NCBI RefSeq assembly: GCF_036053395.1
Contig: NZ_CP107942.1
Location: 9,580,001 to 9,644,000 of the forward strand
Origin: Actinoplanes sp. NBC_00393
GTDB lineage: Bacteria; Actinomycetota; Actinomycetes; Mycobacteriales; Micromonosporaceae
Direction: 5' to 3'
DNA: 64,000 nt
The notes below the pieces were generated by a model. The model was given only the letters and a program-made list of their open reading frames with translations. It searched no databases and had not been told where the DNA came from. Below are positions 1-9,900 of the stretch, piece by piece (the stretch's first letter is position 1; every line of letters starts with the position of its first letter). The position numbers were made by a program, and so were the translations under genes.

Positions 1-680
1 CGGTGGACCACGCGGCTATCGAGGCCGCGCTGCACAGCTGGGCGTTGCGCCTGGTGAACGTTCGGCGTAGCGCCAGCGACGAGGCCGGGGTGGCGCTGCT
101 GCGGCGGCTTCTGGCCCGAGTCCAGGCCAGCGCACCGGAAGTCGCCGCCGTCGCCCGGATCGCCGTCGGCTCGGACACCTCCGAGGCACTGCTCGCGGAG
201 GCGGGCGACGCCGACCTCGTGGTCGTTGGCCATCACCAGGGTGCTGCGGCGAGCGTTGTCGGGCTCAGCGTCGCCGGCCGTGTCGCCCGCAACCACACCC
301 GTCCGCTCCTGATCGTCCGGATGCCGGGCTGGCCGGCCGAGTTCGGGGCCCGGCCGCTGATGGTGGCTGTCGACGGGTCCCCGGCGTCGCGCAAGAGTGT
401 CCAGTTCGCGCTCGACGAAGCACGGGTCCGCGGCTGCGACGTCACCCTCCTGCACCTGATCGGTTCCGGAACGGACCTGGCCCGCCGTCACGAGATTTTG
501 GGTGGCGTGACCGTCCGTCACCGGATCCTAGGCGGGGATCCCGTGAACGCGTTGGTGGAGGCGTCCGACGCCGCAGCGGCGATGGTGATTGCTCAGCACG
601 GGCTGTCCGCACCGCTGCTGGAGATGGCGGCTCGCGTGCTGCCCCAGAAGGCGCTGTGCCCGGTGTTCCTGGTGGGTTGA
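1..680 (+). CDS. Universal stress protein, tandem UspA domains (5' end outside window)
   Basis: This is the C-terminal part of a two-domain universal stress protein, a soluble cytoplasmic family tied to hypoxia and dormancy in actinobacteria. The first domain begins mid-helix and lacks the usual VVVGVDGS-like first strand, so roughly 20 residues lie before the window; a GTG at position 3 is in frame but is probably not the real start. The first domain continues to LLIVRMPGW near residue 110. The second starts at PLMVAVDGSPASRKSVQFAL and ends at CPVFLVG. The glycine-rich ATP motif (G-2x-G-9x-G-S/T) is degenerate in both domains (VVGHHQGAAASVVG; IAQHGLSAPLLEM), so it may not bind ATP classically. 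It is the first of five USP genes in the window and is followed 30 bases later by a small membrane protein. Confidence 0.9.
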   Translation, partial: VDHAAIEAALHSWALRLVNVRRSASDEAGVALLRRLLARVQASAPEVAAVARIAVGSDTSEALLAEAGDADLVVVGHHQGAAASVVGLSVAGRVARNHTRPLLIVRMPGWPAEFGARPLMVAVDGSPASRKSVQFALDEARVRGCDVTLLHLIGSGTDLARRHEILGGVTVRHRILGGDPVNALVEASDAAAAMVIAQHGLSAPLLEMAARVLPQKALCPVFLVG

Positions 681-710
681 CGCTGCGTGCGGTGAAGAGC
701 AGGAGGAATC

Positions 711-971
711 ATGGAAGCCCTGCTGGTGGTGGTCCTCCTCCTGCTGTTCATCCGCAGCGCCGATTTAGTCGCACAGTTCCTCGCATTACGGCAGCCGGGA
801 CCAGCAGGACCACCGGCCAGTTCCGGCGATCCGTGTTCATCGGCCGGTCTCGTGCGCTCTCCGGCAACCGCGCTTGACTTGGAACGGGTTCTGCTTGACC
901 GGTTGTTATCCGGCGACATCGGGCAGGAGGAATATCGGGCCGCCATGGCGGACGCGGCGCGACTCAGGTAG
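711..971 (+). CDS. Small SHOCT-like protein with N-terminal hydrophobic segment
   Basis: An 86-residue protein preceded by a strong ribosome binding site, AGGAGG, ending 5 bases before the ATG. Residues 1-16 are strongly hydrophobic (ALLVVVLLLLFI) and could anchor the protein in the membrane. The middle is a Pro/Gly/Ser-rich linker. The last 30 residues (LERVLLDRLLSGDIGQEEY) look like a SHOCT motif, a short helical element often found at the ends of small actinobacterial proteins and thought to mediate oligomerisation. It lies 30 bases after the USP gene on the same strand and may be co-transcribed with it. The function is unknown. Confidence 0.7.
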   Translation: MEALLVVVLLLLFIRSADLVAQFLALRQPGPAGPPASSGDPCSSAGLVRSPATALDLERVLLDRLLSGDIGQEEYRAAMADAARLR

Positions 972-1113
972 CTCGGTTGGTGGCCCGTTGATCCGCCCGG
1001 CTGCTGTCGTGCTGGTCGTCGTCGTGCTCGTCGCGGGCACCCAACCGGCAAGGTTGGTCTGCGGAGAGGTGCGGGCAGCCAGCCGGCAGCGACCTAGTCC
1101 CGGGGCGTCTCGG

Positions 1114-1609
1114 CTACCGGACTACGGTTGAGACCGGCTGCAGGTAGAAGAGGCACTGGACGGGGTTGAACTCGACCACCTTGGCGACGAAACGGAACTT
1201 GTCGCCTTCGCCTACGGCGGAGGGGATCGTGTCGCCGGCCAGGTTCAGGTCACCGACGTTGACGTCCTCGTACTTGAAAGCCGGACCTTCTGTCGTTTTC
1301 GGGCCCTTGTTGCCAGGTCCGAGGAGGAGGTCGTACCGGCTGTCGTACGGGCTTCTGCTTGCCTGGGCTGCTCAAGGCAGAGGTGATGCCGCCGACGACG
1401 GCCAGGACCGCGAGGACGGCCGCTCCCGCCCCGATCAGCAGCCACGGCACCGGCTTCTTCGGCCGGCGGAACTTGAGGGTCGAACGCAGGGTGCCCTGGC
1501 TCTGTTCCACGAGTTCCCAGCCGTCGTTCTGCATCCTGGCGATGGCCCGGCCTTCGGTGCCCCGGATTGCCTGTTTGGTCTCGTAGTCGTACTTGATCTC
1601 GTCGGCCAT
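1114..1609 (-). pseudogene. Membrane-anchored protein, interrupted by a one-base frameshift
   Basis: Translation from the ATG at 1609 gives MADEIKYDYETKQAIRGTEG, a soluble domain of about 60 residues, then a single membrane helix (PWLLIGAGAAVLAVLAVVGG). After the helix the frame runs into Arg/Pro-rich nonsense and stops at 1250. A shift of one base near 1349-1360 (minus-strand AAGCAGAAGCCCGTACG) restores a protein-like sequence, SPYDSRYDLLLGPGNKGP, then KYEDVNVGDLNL, ending at a TAG at 1114. The full span is 496 bases, one more than a multiple of three, consistent with one extra base. This could be a sequencing error, a real inactivating insertion, or +1 slippage at CCC. The restored C-terminal domain, with VGEGDKFRFVAKVVEFNPVQ, is not a family I can name. 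Confidence 0.6.
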
Positions 1610-1799
1610 GCAGCTCCGCGCCCCCTGAACACACTGATGACCGCAACGGCCTCGCGAGTATAGGAGGCGTCGGCGAGCAGCCGGATCCGCTGACGGTGCG
1701 CCCGTGGGCCTGCTTGATTCACAAGGTCGCCGTCGGGATTGTTGCACGCGTTCGGAAGCTGCAGGAGCCTGGTGATCCGAGTGGTGTCCGGTAGGCACG

Positions 1800-4331
1800 T
1801 CATTGCGATGGCCGGGCGACCCGCCGCTGTCCCGCGACCCGCAACAGCAGACCGGGGACAGCAGCAACGGCGGTGCAGGCGAGGATCGTGGCGGCGGTGA
1901 GTGGTTCGGTGCCGAGCAGGCCCCGCAACGGTGCGGCGGCGACTCCGGCGACCTGCAGGAGCGCGCATACGGCTACGGCGGCGATCAGCGACCAGTTCCG
2001 GGCGGTGCCGGAGACGGCCGTGGCCCGCACGGCAAGGGCGACGCCGAGTTGGGCGAGCCCGAGCACGAGGAACATCACCGACTGCCACGGCAGGCAGAGC
2101 TGGCCAGCGAGCATACCGGCCGTGAGAGTCACGCCCGCTAGCAGACCTGCACCGGTTAGGACGCCGCGTAACAGGCCGGCGCCGAGGACCGACTCCTGCG
2201 GTGAGCGGGGCGGTCGCTGCAGCACGTCGGCTTCGGTGGGCTCGGCACCGAGCGCGACCCCGGGCACGCCGTGGGTGAGCAGGTTGATCCACAGCAGCTG
2301 GGCGGGCAGCAATGCCAGTGGCATTCCCAGGAACGGTCCGGCGAGCATGACCAGCAACTCGGCCACTCCGCCAGCAAGGGCGTAACGCAGGAACCGGCGG
2401 ATGTTGTCGTAGATTCGGCGGCCTTCGCCGATCGCAGCCACCACCGTGCCGAGGTTGTCGTCGACCAGGACGAGGTCGGCGGCTTGCCGTGCGACCTCGG
2501 TACCGTCGCCCATGGCGACGCCGATGTCAGCGTGGCGCAGCGCGGGCGCGTCGTTCACGCCGTCACCGGTCATCGCGACCACCTCGCCCCGGCGCTGCAG
2601 GGCGGCGATGATGTCGAGCTTCTGCTCTGGCTGCGTGCGCGCGAACACGCGCACCCTGGTGATGTCCGCGTCGGTCAGCGGGCCGCGGTCACCGCTGACG
2701 ACAGCGTCGCCCGCGGCGAGGATGCCGAGCCGGGCGCCGATCGCGGCCGCGGTTCCCGGGTGGTCACCGGTGATCAGCAGCAGCCGTACGCCGGCACGTT
2801 CGAACGCCGTTGCGGTCTGCTGGGCGGTGGCCCGTAGGGGGTCACCGATCCCGACCAGCCCGGCCGGACGCATCGGCGGCGGACTGGCCGGGTCGGGCCG
2901 GCCGCGGGTGGTGGCGGTGGCCACGGCCAGCACCCGCAGCCCGTCCGCGGCCAGTTGTGCCGCGGCCGCCAGCAGCACGGCGTCGTTGTCGGTCTCGAGG
3001 ATGTATTCCGGGGCACCCTTGCGCACCAGCAGATAGCCTCCGTCAGGCAGCTCGTGTGCTGTTGTCATCTGGCGGCGGGCCTGCTCGAACGGCTGCTCGG
3101 CTACCCGCGGCGTGGTGGCCCGTTCAGCATTCGGGTCCAGGTCGCAGCGGGCGGCGAACGTGAGCAGCGCGGCCTCCATCGGATCACCGGCTGCCGCCCA
3201 CTGCGCACGTTCATCGTCCGGTGCCAGCAGGCTTGCGTCGTTGCAGAGCGCCGCGCTACGCGCCAACTCCACCAGGTCCGCCGGGATCGCTGTGGCTCCG
3301 TCGGGGCCGGTGACCGTGCCGTCCGGCACGTACCCGGTTCCGGAGATCGTGTACCGGGCACCGTTCGCGGTGACCGCCTGCTGCACCATCATTCGGTTTT
3401 CGGTGAGCGTTCCGGTCTTGTCGGAGGCGATCACAGTGACCGACCCGAGCGTTTCCACCGCGTGCAACCGGCGGGGGATCGCCCGGATGCGGGCCATCCG
3501 CCGCGCGCCGAGCGCCAAGGCGAGGGTGACGACAGCAGGCAGGCTCTCGGGGACTGCCGCGACGACCAGACTGACGGCGGTGATCGCCATCTGCGCCACC
3601 GGCCGACCGGCAAGCATGCCGAGGAAGAACACCAGCGCGGACACCGCGACTGCGGTTACACCGAGCATCCGGCCGAGGGCGACCAGGCGACGCTGCAACG
3701 GGGTCGGCCCGGATCTGGTGTTGGCGACGAGGTCGGCGATGCGCCCTAGCGCGCTGTCCGCTCCGGTGCGTAAGGCCGTGCCGGCAGCACGCCCGCTGAT
3801 CAGGACGGTGCCCCCGCTTGCGATGTCCGCCACCTGCCGGTGCATCGGGACGGACTCGCCGGTCAGCGACGACTCGTCGAACGCGGTCCGCTGCGCCTCG
3901 GTGAGCTCCAGGTCTGCGGGCACGATGTCCCCGGCTTCGAGACGCACGTGATCACCAGGTACGAGGTCAGCGGCCGGCACGATCTGGTCGCGGCCGTCTC
4001 GGACGACCCGGGCGACGGGTGCAGCAAGCTGGTTCAGGGCGGCGACCGCCGCGTCCGCGCGGACCTCCTGGATCACTCCGATCGTCGTGTTCACGGCGAC
4101 CACGAGGACGATGATCAGCGTGTCGGGAAGGTCACGAAGGACCGCGGTCACCGCCCCGGCTGCAAGGAGTAATGCCACCAGGGGGTCCGCCAGTTGCCGT
4201 CTGGCCCGTCTGGCGATGCTCCGCGGCGGTGGCACGGCGGTCGTGTTCGCGCCGTGGGCGGCAAGACGTGCGGCCGCCTCCGCGCTCGACAGTCCACCGA
4301 CCGTGGTTTGGGATGTCTCGATGTGGCTCAT
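1800..4331 (-). CDS. ctpF-like: P-type cation-transporting ATPase (CtpF/SERCA-like P2 type)
   Basis: An 843-residue P-type ATPase that would pump a cation across the cell membrane using ATP. In order: a cation-ATPase N-terminal domain (residues 1-60), two membrane helices, the actuator domain with TGES, helices 3-4 with PESLP, the phosphorylation site DKTGTLTEN, the nucleotide-binding domain, the hinge TGDGVNDAP, and C-terminal helices. The reading frame is open well upstream, but MSHIETSQTT at 4331 is the sensible start because the preceding translation is Arg/Pro-rich and a GAAGGG element lies upstream. Helix 6 reads NLLTHGVPGVALG, where calcium pumps have Asp in the NLVTDGLPA context, so the ion is uncertain. 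The mycobacterial homologue ctpF belongs to the DosR regulon, which fits the island. It is divergent from the USP gene at 4666. Confidence 0.93.
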   Translation of the reverse strand: MSHIETSQTTVGGLSSAEAAARLAAHGANTTAVPPPRSIARRARRQLADPLVALLLAAGAVTAVLRDLPDTLIIVLVVAVNTTIGVIQEVRADAAVAALNQLAAPVARVVRDGRDQIVPAADLVPGDHVRLEAGDIVPADLELTEAQRTAFDESSLTGESVPMHRQVADIASGGTVLISGRAAGTALRTGADSALGRIADLVANTRSGPTPLQRRLVALGRMLGVTAVAVSALVFFLGMLAGRPVAQMAITAVSLVVAAVPESLPAVVTLALALGARRMARIRAIPRRLHAVETLGSVTVIASDKTGTLTENRMMVQQAVTANGARYTISGTGYVPDGTVTGPDGATAIPADLVELARSAALCNDASLLAPDDERAQWAAAGDPMEAALLTFAARCDLDPNAERATTPRVAEQPFEQARRQMTTAHELPDGGYLLVRKGAPEYILETDNDAVLLAAAAQLAADGLRVLAVATATTRGRPDPASPPPMRPAGLVGIGDPLRATAQQTATAFERAGVRLLLITGDHPGTAAAIGARLGILAAGDAVVSGDRGPLTDADITRVRVFARTQPEQKLDIIAALQRRGEVVAMTGDGVNDAPALRHADIGVAMGDGTEVARQAADLVLVDDNLGTVVAAIGEGRRIYDNIRRFLRYALAGGVAELLVMLAGPFLGMPLALLPAQLLWINLLTHGVPGVALGAEPTEADVLQRPPRSPQESVLGAGLLRGVLTGAGLLAGVTLTAGMLAGQLCLPWQSVMFLVLGLAQLGVALAVRATAVSGTARNWSLIAAVAVCALLQVAGVAAAPLRGLLGTEPLTAATILACTAVAAVPGLLLRVAGQRRVARPSQ

Positions 4332-4665
4332 CGTCACCGCAGCCCTTCCGGCGGGGCGCCGTCCCATCCAGCGTGGGCCTCGGCAGGGCGCTGGCAACAG
4401 AGTCGGTAGTCCTGTGCGCGGCGTGGAATCACCAGCCGGCCAGCATCCGCCGCGGGCGGCGTACCCGCCGGCGGCCCTGTCTCCAACGGGAGGCTTGGGC
4501 CCCCGGCAGGTATGCGCCTCTGCGTTCAGACTCGGCCCCGTCGTCGACTCGCCGACAGAGCCCACGGATTGTCTGAGCGAACGGGGCGTAGCAGGCCTTT
4601 CGGCTCCGTCCTCCGATGCCAACCGGCCGTGCCGGTCTCATGGATGAGCGGCTTAGCGTGCGAGT
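4332..4665. other. Divergent intergenic region, ATPase / USP
   Basis: The 334 bases separate two divergently transcribed genes and must hold both promoters. The only DosR-like element seen is a weak one at 4400-4413 (9 of 14 core positions), not strong enough to call. No coding sequence is convincing here. Confidence 0.5.
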
Positions 4666-5556
4666 ATGCAGACGATCGCGTCGGTCACAGAGAAGCTGTC
4701 CGTGGTGGTCGGCGTGGATGACCTGCCGACCGCCCTGCACAGTGTGGATATTGCCGCCGATGAGGCGGTACGCCGGGGTGTGCCCCTGGTGATCGTGCAT
4801 GCCTGGCCCGGATGGCACCGCGGTACCCGCTATCGGGCGGTAGCTGCGGACCGCAAGGATGGACGGCATCTACTCGACCTCGCTGTCCAGCGCGCCGAGC
4901 ATGCCCATCCCGGCCTGCCGGTCCGGGCAGAACTGACCGACGACAGCGGCGCCAAAGCGTTGCTCGAGCGCTCGGGGCAGGCTTCGCTGCTCGTGATCGG
5001 TCACCGGGACACTGCCGGACGCCGGCTTGGATGGGGCCCGACCGCGACATACCTGGCGCATCACAGTTCCTGCCCGCTGCTCGTCCATCAAGGCCGAGCC
5101 ACGTCGCGGGGGCCGGTCGTACTGGCGGCATCCGGCCGTCATACCGCGACTATGGAACTGGCCTACGACTTCGCCGCCCGAACGACGTCCCCTTTGGTGG
5201 CCGTGCACGTGTGGACCGCTGGCCACCCCGGTCAAGCGCGTGACAGCGGCCGAGGCGCGGCCGAACGTCGACTCGCTGACGTACTCGCCGTGGGCGGTAC
5301 ACGGTGGCCTGACGTCGAGGTTGAGCGACTACTCATCAATGAGAACGACATCGCCTACACGGTGCAGCGGGCGATGCGGCGGAGCCGTCTTCTGGTGGCC
5401 GGCGTGGGGCACAAGGGCTGGACTATCGAAGTTGCCCGCCGTTCCACGTTTGCCGATGTCGGTACGCGCCAGGCCTGCGCGGTCCTGCTCGTCCCTCCGG
5501 GATGGCCGAGCGGGCTGCTGGCACAGGCCGCGTCGGCCAACACCGCTCGATGCTGA
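4666..5556 (+). CDS. Universal stress protein, tandem UspA domains
   Basis: A 296-residue tandem USP. Domain 1 starts at LSVVVGVDDLPTALHSVDIA and ends at CPLLVHQGR; domain 2 runs from GPVVLAASGRHTATMELAYD to CAVLLVPPG. The start is placed at the ATG at 4666 because the first strand follows within ten residues. ATP-loop motifs are poorly kept: domain 1 has GHRDTAGRRLGWGPT and domain 2 has VGHKGWTIEVARRST, so this looks like a non-canonical, perhaps non-ATP-binding member. It is divergent from the ATPase gene and convergent with the ywiC-like gene. Confidence 0.92.
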   Translation: MQTIASVTEKLSVVVGVDDLPTALHSVDIAADEAVRRGVPLVIVHAWPGWHRGTRYRAVAADRKDGRHLLDLAVQRAEHAHPGLPVRAELTDDSGAKALLERSGQASLLVIGHRDTAGRRLGWGPTATYLAHHSSCPLLVHQGRATSRGPVVLAASGRHTATMELAYDFAARTTSPLVAVHVWTAGHPGQARDSGRGAAERRLADVLAVGGTRWPDVEVERLLINENDIAYTVQRAMRRSRLLVAGVGHKGWTIEVARRSTFADVGTRQACAVLLVPPGWPSGLLAQAASANTARC

Positions 5557-5673
5557 CTGCATCAAGCGCACGAGGTGCGTGGGCCGGATAGCGGTGTGGC
5601 GAAACGCGCTCGTTCCGGGTGCCGCGTTCGGGCCGCCGGACATCGATCGCAGCACGCCACCGGCACTCGCGTC

Positions 5674-6417
5674 CTACGGCATGGCGAGGGCGGCAACCGT
5701 CAGCACCAGAACACTCGCCCCGATCTCGATCAGACCGACCTGCTTCGGGCTGAGCGGGCGGCCGGGCAGCAGCCAGGCGCGGGCCAGCAGCAGCACGAAA
5801 ATCAGCGCCGATCCGACGCCAGTCAGGCTTGCTGCCGCAAACGCGACAAGGTGGTAGCCGACGGAGGCCCGCCGGTAGGCGACGACGCCCCGTTCCCGGA
5901 TCATCGTCTTCACGTAGAGCACCGTGCCGGTGAAGTAGAGCAGCACGAGCAGGAAGGGCACGAACACCCGATCCGCCGGTACCTCGGCGATGACGGCGAT
6001 GACCGGGATCATCAGGCAGCTCTGGACGACCGATGCCAAGTCGTTGGGGAGCGCGCGTTCGCGGCGTCGCAGGGCATACCAGCCGTTGATGGCGAGCAGC
6101 AGCACGTACGCGGGCGCGAAGAACAGTACCCGCGGCCGGGCGAGCAGGACTGGAACGGCGAGTACGACGGTGATCAGGCCGTACCAAAGCAGCTGTGCCC
6201 GGACTCGGCTGGGCCGGCGAGTTTTGATGGACTGGAAGGCGAAGTAGGAAAAAACGTAGCCGCTTAGCCAAGCGCCGAACAACGGCAGATCCGGCCAGCG
6301 GAAACCAGCGGTGAGCAGACCGACAAGGTACGGCACCAGCAACATCGCCCACGCGCCGTGCTGCGGTGGAATGTATCGGCGCATGCTGCGCCGACGGCTG
6401 GGAACGGGACGGCTCAT
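5674..6417 (-). CDS. ywiC: YwiC-like polytopic membrane protein
   Basis: A 247-residue, very hydrophobic protein with about seven membrane helices. The N-terminus carries RRYIPPQHGAWAMLLVPYLVG, the PxQHGAW signature of the YwiC-like family. In Bacillus subtilis ywiC sits beside narK, fnr and narGHJI; here it is divergent from narGHJI, so the association is conserved across phyla although its role is not established. The ATG at 6417 is chosen over longer frames because GAGGGTGGC precedes it and translation further upstream is Arg-rich and unlike protein. A second possible start is the ATG at 6384. Confidence 0.85.
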   Translation of the reverse strand: MSRPVPSRRRSMRRYIPPQHGAWAMLLVPYLVGLLTAGFRWPDLPLFGAWLSGYVFSYFAFQSIKTRRPSRVRAQLLWYGLITVVLAVPVLLARPRVLFFAPAYVLLLAINGWYALRRRERALPNDLASVVQSCLMIPVIAVIAEVPADRVFVPFLLVLLYFTGTVLYVKTMIRERGVVAYRRASVGYHLVAFAAASLTGVGSALIFVLLLARAWLLPGRPLSPKQVGLIEIGASVLVLTVAALAMP

Positions 6418-6941
6418 GCCACCCTCAGCTCGAACCGTCGTGCGGCCCGCAGCACCGATCGTTGCGTGCAGGGAGGCATCTTCCACGCGTTGCAAGCTAT
6501 GGCGTCGGAGGGCCCTAAGAAAGGGTCTTCCGGCCCGCAAACGTGACTGCGGACAACCATCGCAGGCAGCCGCACGTCAATCGATGATTCCGTTGAGCAC
6601 CATGAGTGGCCCGCCGACAGTGAAGTGTTCTCCAGTAACGGAGACCGCACCGGCCGGGCGCCGCTTGGTCCGCAACGGCACGCCGATTTTGGCCGCCGAG
6701 TACAGCGGGAGAACCGCGACGCGTCGTGGCCTTGCGGCAGACGACTGGCCGCTCCGTTCCGGCGCTGCACTGTTCGGCGGTTGTGGGCGACGAGTTGCGA
6801 CCGCTGCCTCTCCGACAAGTTCGGGACTTTAGTCCCCTACGAAGCGGGACCGGCGGCTCAGGCCAGTGGCAGTGCGTTCGAACAGGCTGATCTTGCGCTG
6901 GGCGACCGTCCGGTGGCTGGTCCACGGCGAAGGAAGACACC
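6418..6941. other. Divergent promoter region, ywiC-like / narG
   Basis: The 524 bases contain no convincing gene. They hold the near-perfect DosR-type box at 6820-6839 and an imperfect dyad at 6511-6526 (GGCCCTAAGAAAGGGTC) nearer the ywiC-like gene that could be a second operator. The long leader leaves space for more control elements that I cannot identify. Confidence 0.6.
6820..6839 (+). promoter_or_regulatory. DosR/DevR-type box upstream of narG
   Basis: TTCGGGACTTTAGTCCCCTA matches the mycobacterial DosR consensus TTSGGGACTWWAGTCCCSAA at 19 of 20 positions, with a perfect 14-base core dyad at 6823-6836. Its centre lies about 112 bases before the narG GTG. The DevR-like regulator encoded at 27896-28537 keeps the recognition helix TVKNYVS, so it is the obvious candidate to bind here. 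Confidence 0.88.
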
Positions 6942-9900
6942 GTGTCACGAGACCCCTCGACGGACACCGTTCCCGGTATGGCTCCGCTGCTGGCGGCGCG
7001 CCGCTTCCTCACCCGGGAGACGGTCGGCGACCACGGGCGGACCCTGCATCAGGTCGACGGCAACGACTGGGACGCGTTCTACCGGGACCGGTGGCGTTAC
7101 GACAAGGTGGTCCGGTCCACCCACGGGGTCAACTGCACCGGCTCCTGCTCGTGGAACGTCTTCGTCAAGGACGGGCTGATCACCTGGGAGCACCAGGCCA
7201 CCGACTACCCGACGACCGGGCCGGACGCCCCGGACTACGAGCCGCGCGGCTGCCCGCGGGGGGCGAGCTTCTCCTGGTACGAGTACTCGCCGTCCCGTGT
7301 GCGTCACCCGTACCTGCGTGGGGTTCTGGCGGAGATGTTCCGTGAGGCGCGGCAGCGGCTGGGTGACCCGGTGGCCGCGTGGGCGGAGATCGTGGAGACC
7401 CCGCTGAAGGCCCTGGCCTACAAGTCGCAGCGTGGCCGTGGCGGGTTCGTGCGGGCCGGCTGGGACGAGGCGATCGAGCTGGTGGCGGCTGCGCACGTCT
7501 ACACGACGAAGAAGTACGGGCCGGACCGGGTGGTCGGGTTCTCGCCGATCCCGGCGATGTCGATGGCGTCGTTCGCGGCCGGCACCCGCTATCACGCGCT
7601 GCTCGGCGGAACCCTGCTCAGCTTCTACGACTGGTACGCCGACCTGCCGATCGCCTCCCCGCAGATCTGGGGTGACCAGACCGACGTGCCGGAGGCGGGG
7701 GACTGGTGGAACGCCACCTACCTGATGATGTGGGGTTCGAACATCCCGGTGACCCGGACGCCGGACGCGCATTTCCTGGCCGAGGCCCGTTACAAGGGCA
7801 CCAAGGTGGTCGCGGTGTCGCCGGACTACGCGGACAACGTGAAGTTCGCCGACGACTGGCTGGCGCCGCATCCCGGAACCGACGGCGCGCTGGCCATGGC
7901 GATGGGGCACGTGGTCCTCAAGGAGTTCTTCGCCGACCGCGAGGTCCCCTACTTCGCCGACTACGTCCGCAAGTTCACCGACCTGCCGTTCCTGGTGACC
8001 TTGCGCAACACCGGCGAGGCGTGGGCCGCGGACCGTTTCCTCACCGCCGCGGACCTCGGTGATCCGGACGGTGCGCACAAGACGGTGCTGATAGACGAGC
8101 GGACCGGTGAGCCGGTGGTGCCGAACGGTTCGCTCGGCTTCCGCTACGGCGATGCCGGCGCCGGCCGTTGGAACCTTGATCTCGGGGACGTCGTTCCGCA
8201 GCTCGGTTTGGACGTCGACGGGGAGACGGTCGAGATCGACCTGGCGCGGTTCGACGAGGGTGAGACCGAGGGCGGTACCACGATCCGTCGCGGCGTGCCG
8301 GTCCGGTGGATTGGCGGGCACGCCGTCACCACGGTCTTCGACCTGGTCATGGCCCAGTACGGTGTCCGTCGCGGCGACCTGCCCGGCGAGTGGCCGCTCG
8401 GCTACGCCGACGCTGACTCGCCGAACACCCCGGCCTGGCAGGAAAAGATCACCGGCGTGCCGGCCATGCTCGCCACCCGGATCGGCCGGGAGTTCGCGCG
8501 CAACGCCGAGCGCAGCAACGGCCGGTCGATGATCGTCCTGGGTGCCGGGGCGAACCAGTGGTTCCACTCCGACATGACCTATCGGGCGTTCATCACGCTG
8601 GTCACGCTCACCGGCTGCCAGGGTGTGAACGGTGGTGGCTGGGCGCACTACGTGGGTCAGGAGAAGGCCCGGCCGATCACCGGCCAGCAGCACATGAGCT
8701 TCGCCTTCGACTGGCAGCGGCCGATGCGGCACCAGGCGTCCACCCCGTTCTGGTACCTGCACACCGACCAGTGGCGCTACGAGCGGGTCCCGGCCGACGA
8801 GCTGTCCTCGCCGCTGGGCACCGGGCGGTTCACCGGGATGGCGTTCGCCGACACCGTCGCCGCTGCCCAGCGGATGGGCTGGAGTCCCGGTCACCCGTTC
8901 TTCAACCGCAACCCCCTCGACCTGGCCCCGGCCGCCGCAGCGGCCGGCAAGCCGGTGCAGCAGTACATCGTCGAGGAGCTGCAAGCCGGCCGCCTCAAGC
9001 CCGTCGCGGAGGACCCCGACGACCCGGCCAACTTCCCGCGCTGCCTCACGCTCTGGCGGGCCAACCTGCTCGGCTCCTCCGGCAAGGGCAACGAGTACTT
9101 CATGCGCCACCTGCTCGGCGTCGACGGCACCGCCACCGCCACCGAGTGTGAGCCCGGACAGCGGCCGCGCGACGTGACCTGGCGGCACGAGGCGCCGGTC
9201 GGCAAGCTCGACCTGCTCACCGCGATCGACTTCCGGATGACCAACACTGGCCTGCATTCTGACCTGGTCCTACCTGCCGCCACCTGGTACGAGAAGCACG
9301 ACATCTCCACCACCGACATGCACCCGTTCGTGCACGCGTTCAGCCCTGCCGTCGACCCGCCCGGCGACGTGCACACCGACTACGACACGTTCCTCGCGCT
9401 GGCCGACAAGGTCAGCGAGCTCGCCGTCGACCATCTGGGCGTACGGACGGACGTCCTGGCCGCGCCGCTGCAGCACGACACTCCGGATGAGCTGGCCATG
9501 CCCAGCGGCCGGGTCCGCGACTGGAAGTTCGGCGAGTGCGATCCGATGCCGGGCCGCACCATGCCCAAGCTGATCGCGATCGAGCGGGACTACACGCAGA
9601 TCGGCCGCAAGATGCGGACCGTCGGCCCGCTGCTCGACAAGCTCGGCACCACCACCAAGGCGATCACGGTCGACGTCAATCCTGAGATCGACTACCTCAA
9701 GCACCAGAACGGCGTGATCGACGGCAGGCCTTCACTCGCCACCGCCGACCGGATGTGCGAGGCGATCCTCGCCTTCTCCGGCACCACCAACGGCCGGGTC
9801 GCCCACGCCGGATTCGCCGAGTTGGAGAAGCGCACCGGGCAACGGTTCGCCGACTTCATCGAGGGCCACGAGAACGACCGGATCACCTATCCGGAAACCC

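Noticed and set aside
1088..1101. Half of a DosR box (CTAGTCCC) between the SHOCT gene and the frameshifted gene
   Set aside because: Only the right half-site matches; the left half has almost no agreement.
4400..4413. DosR-like dyad before the CtpF-like ATPase
   Set aside because: Nine of 14 positions only, which is expected often by chance, although the position and the ctpF precedent are suggestive.
6945..9257. 770-codon open frame antisense to narG
   Set aside because: It mirrors a highly conserved gene, is rich in Arg, Gly and Val as expected from GC-rich shadow frames, and matches no family.
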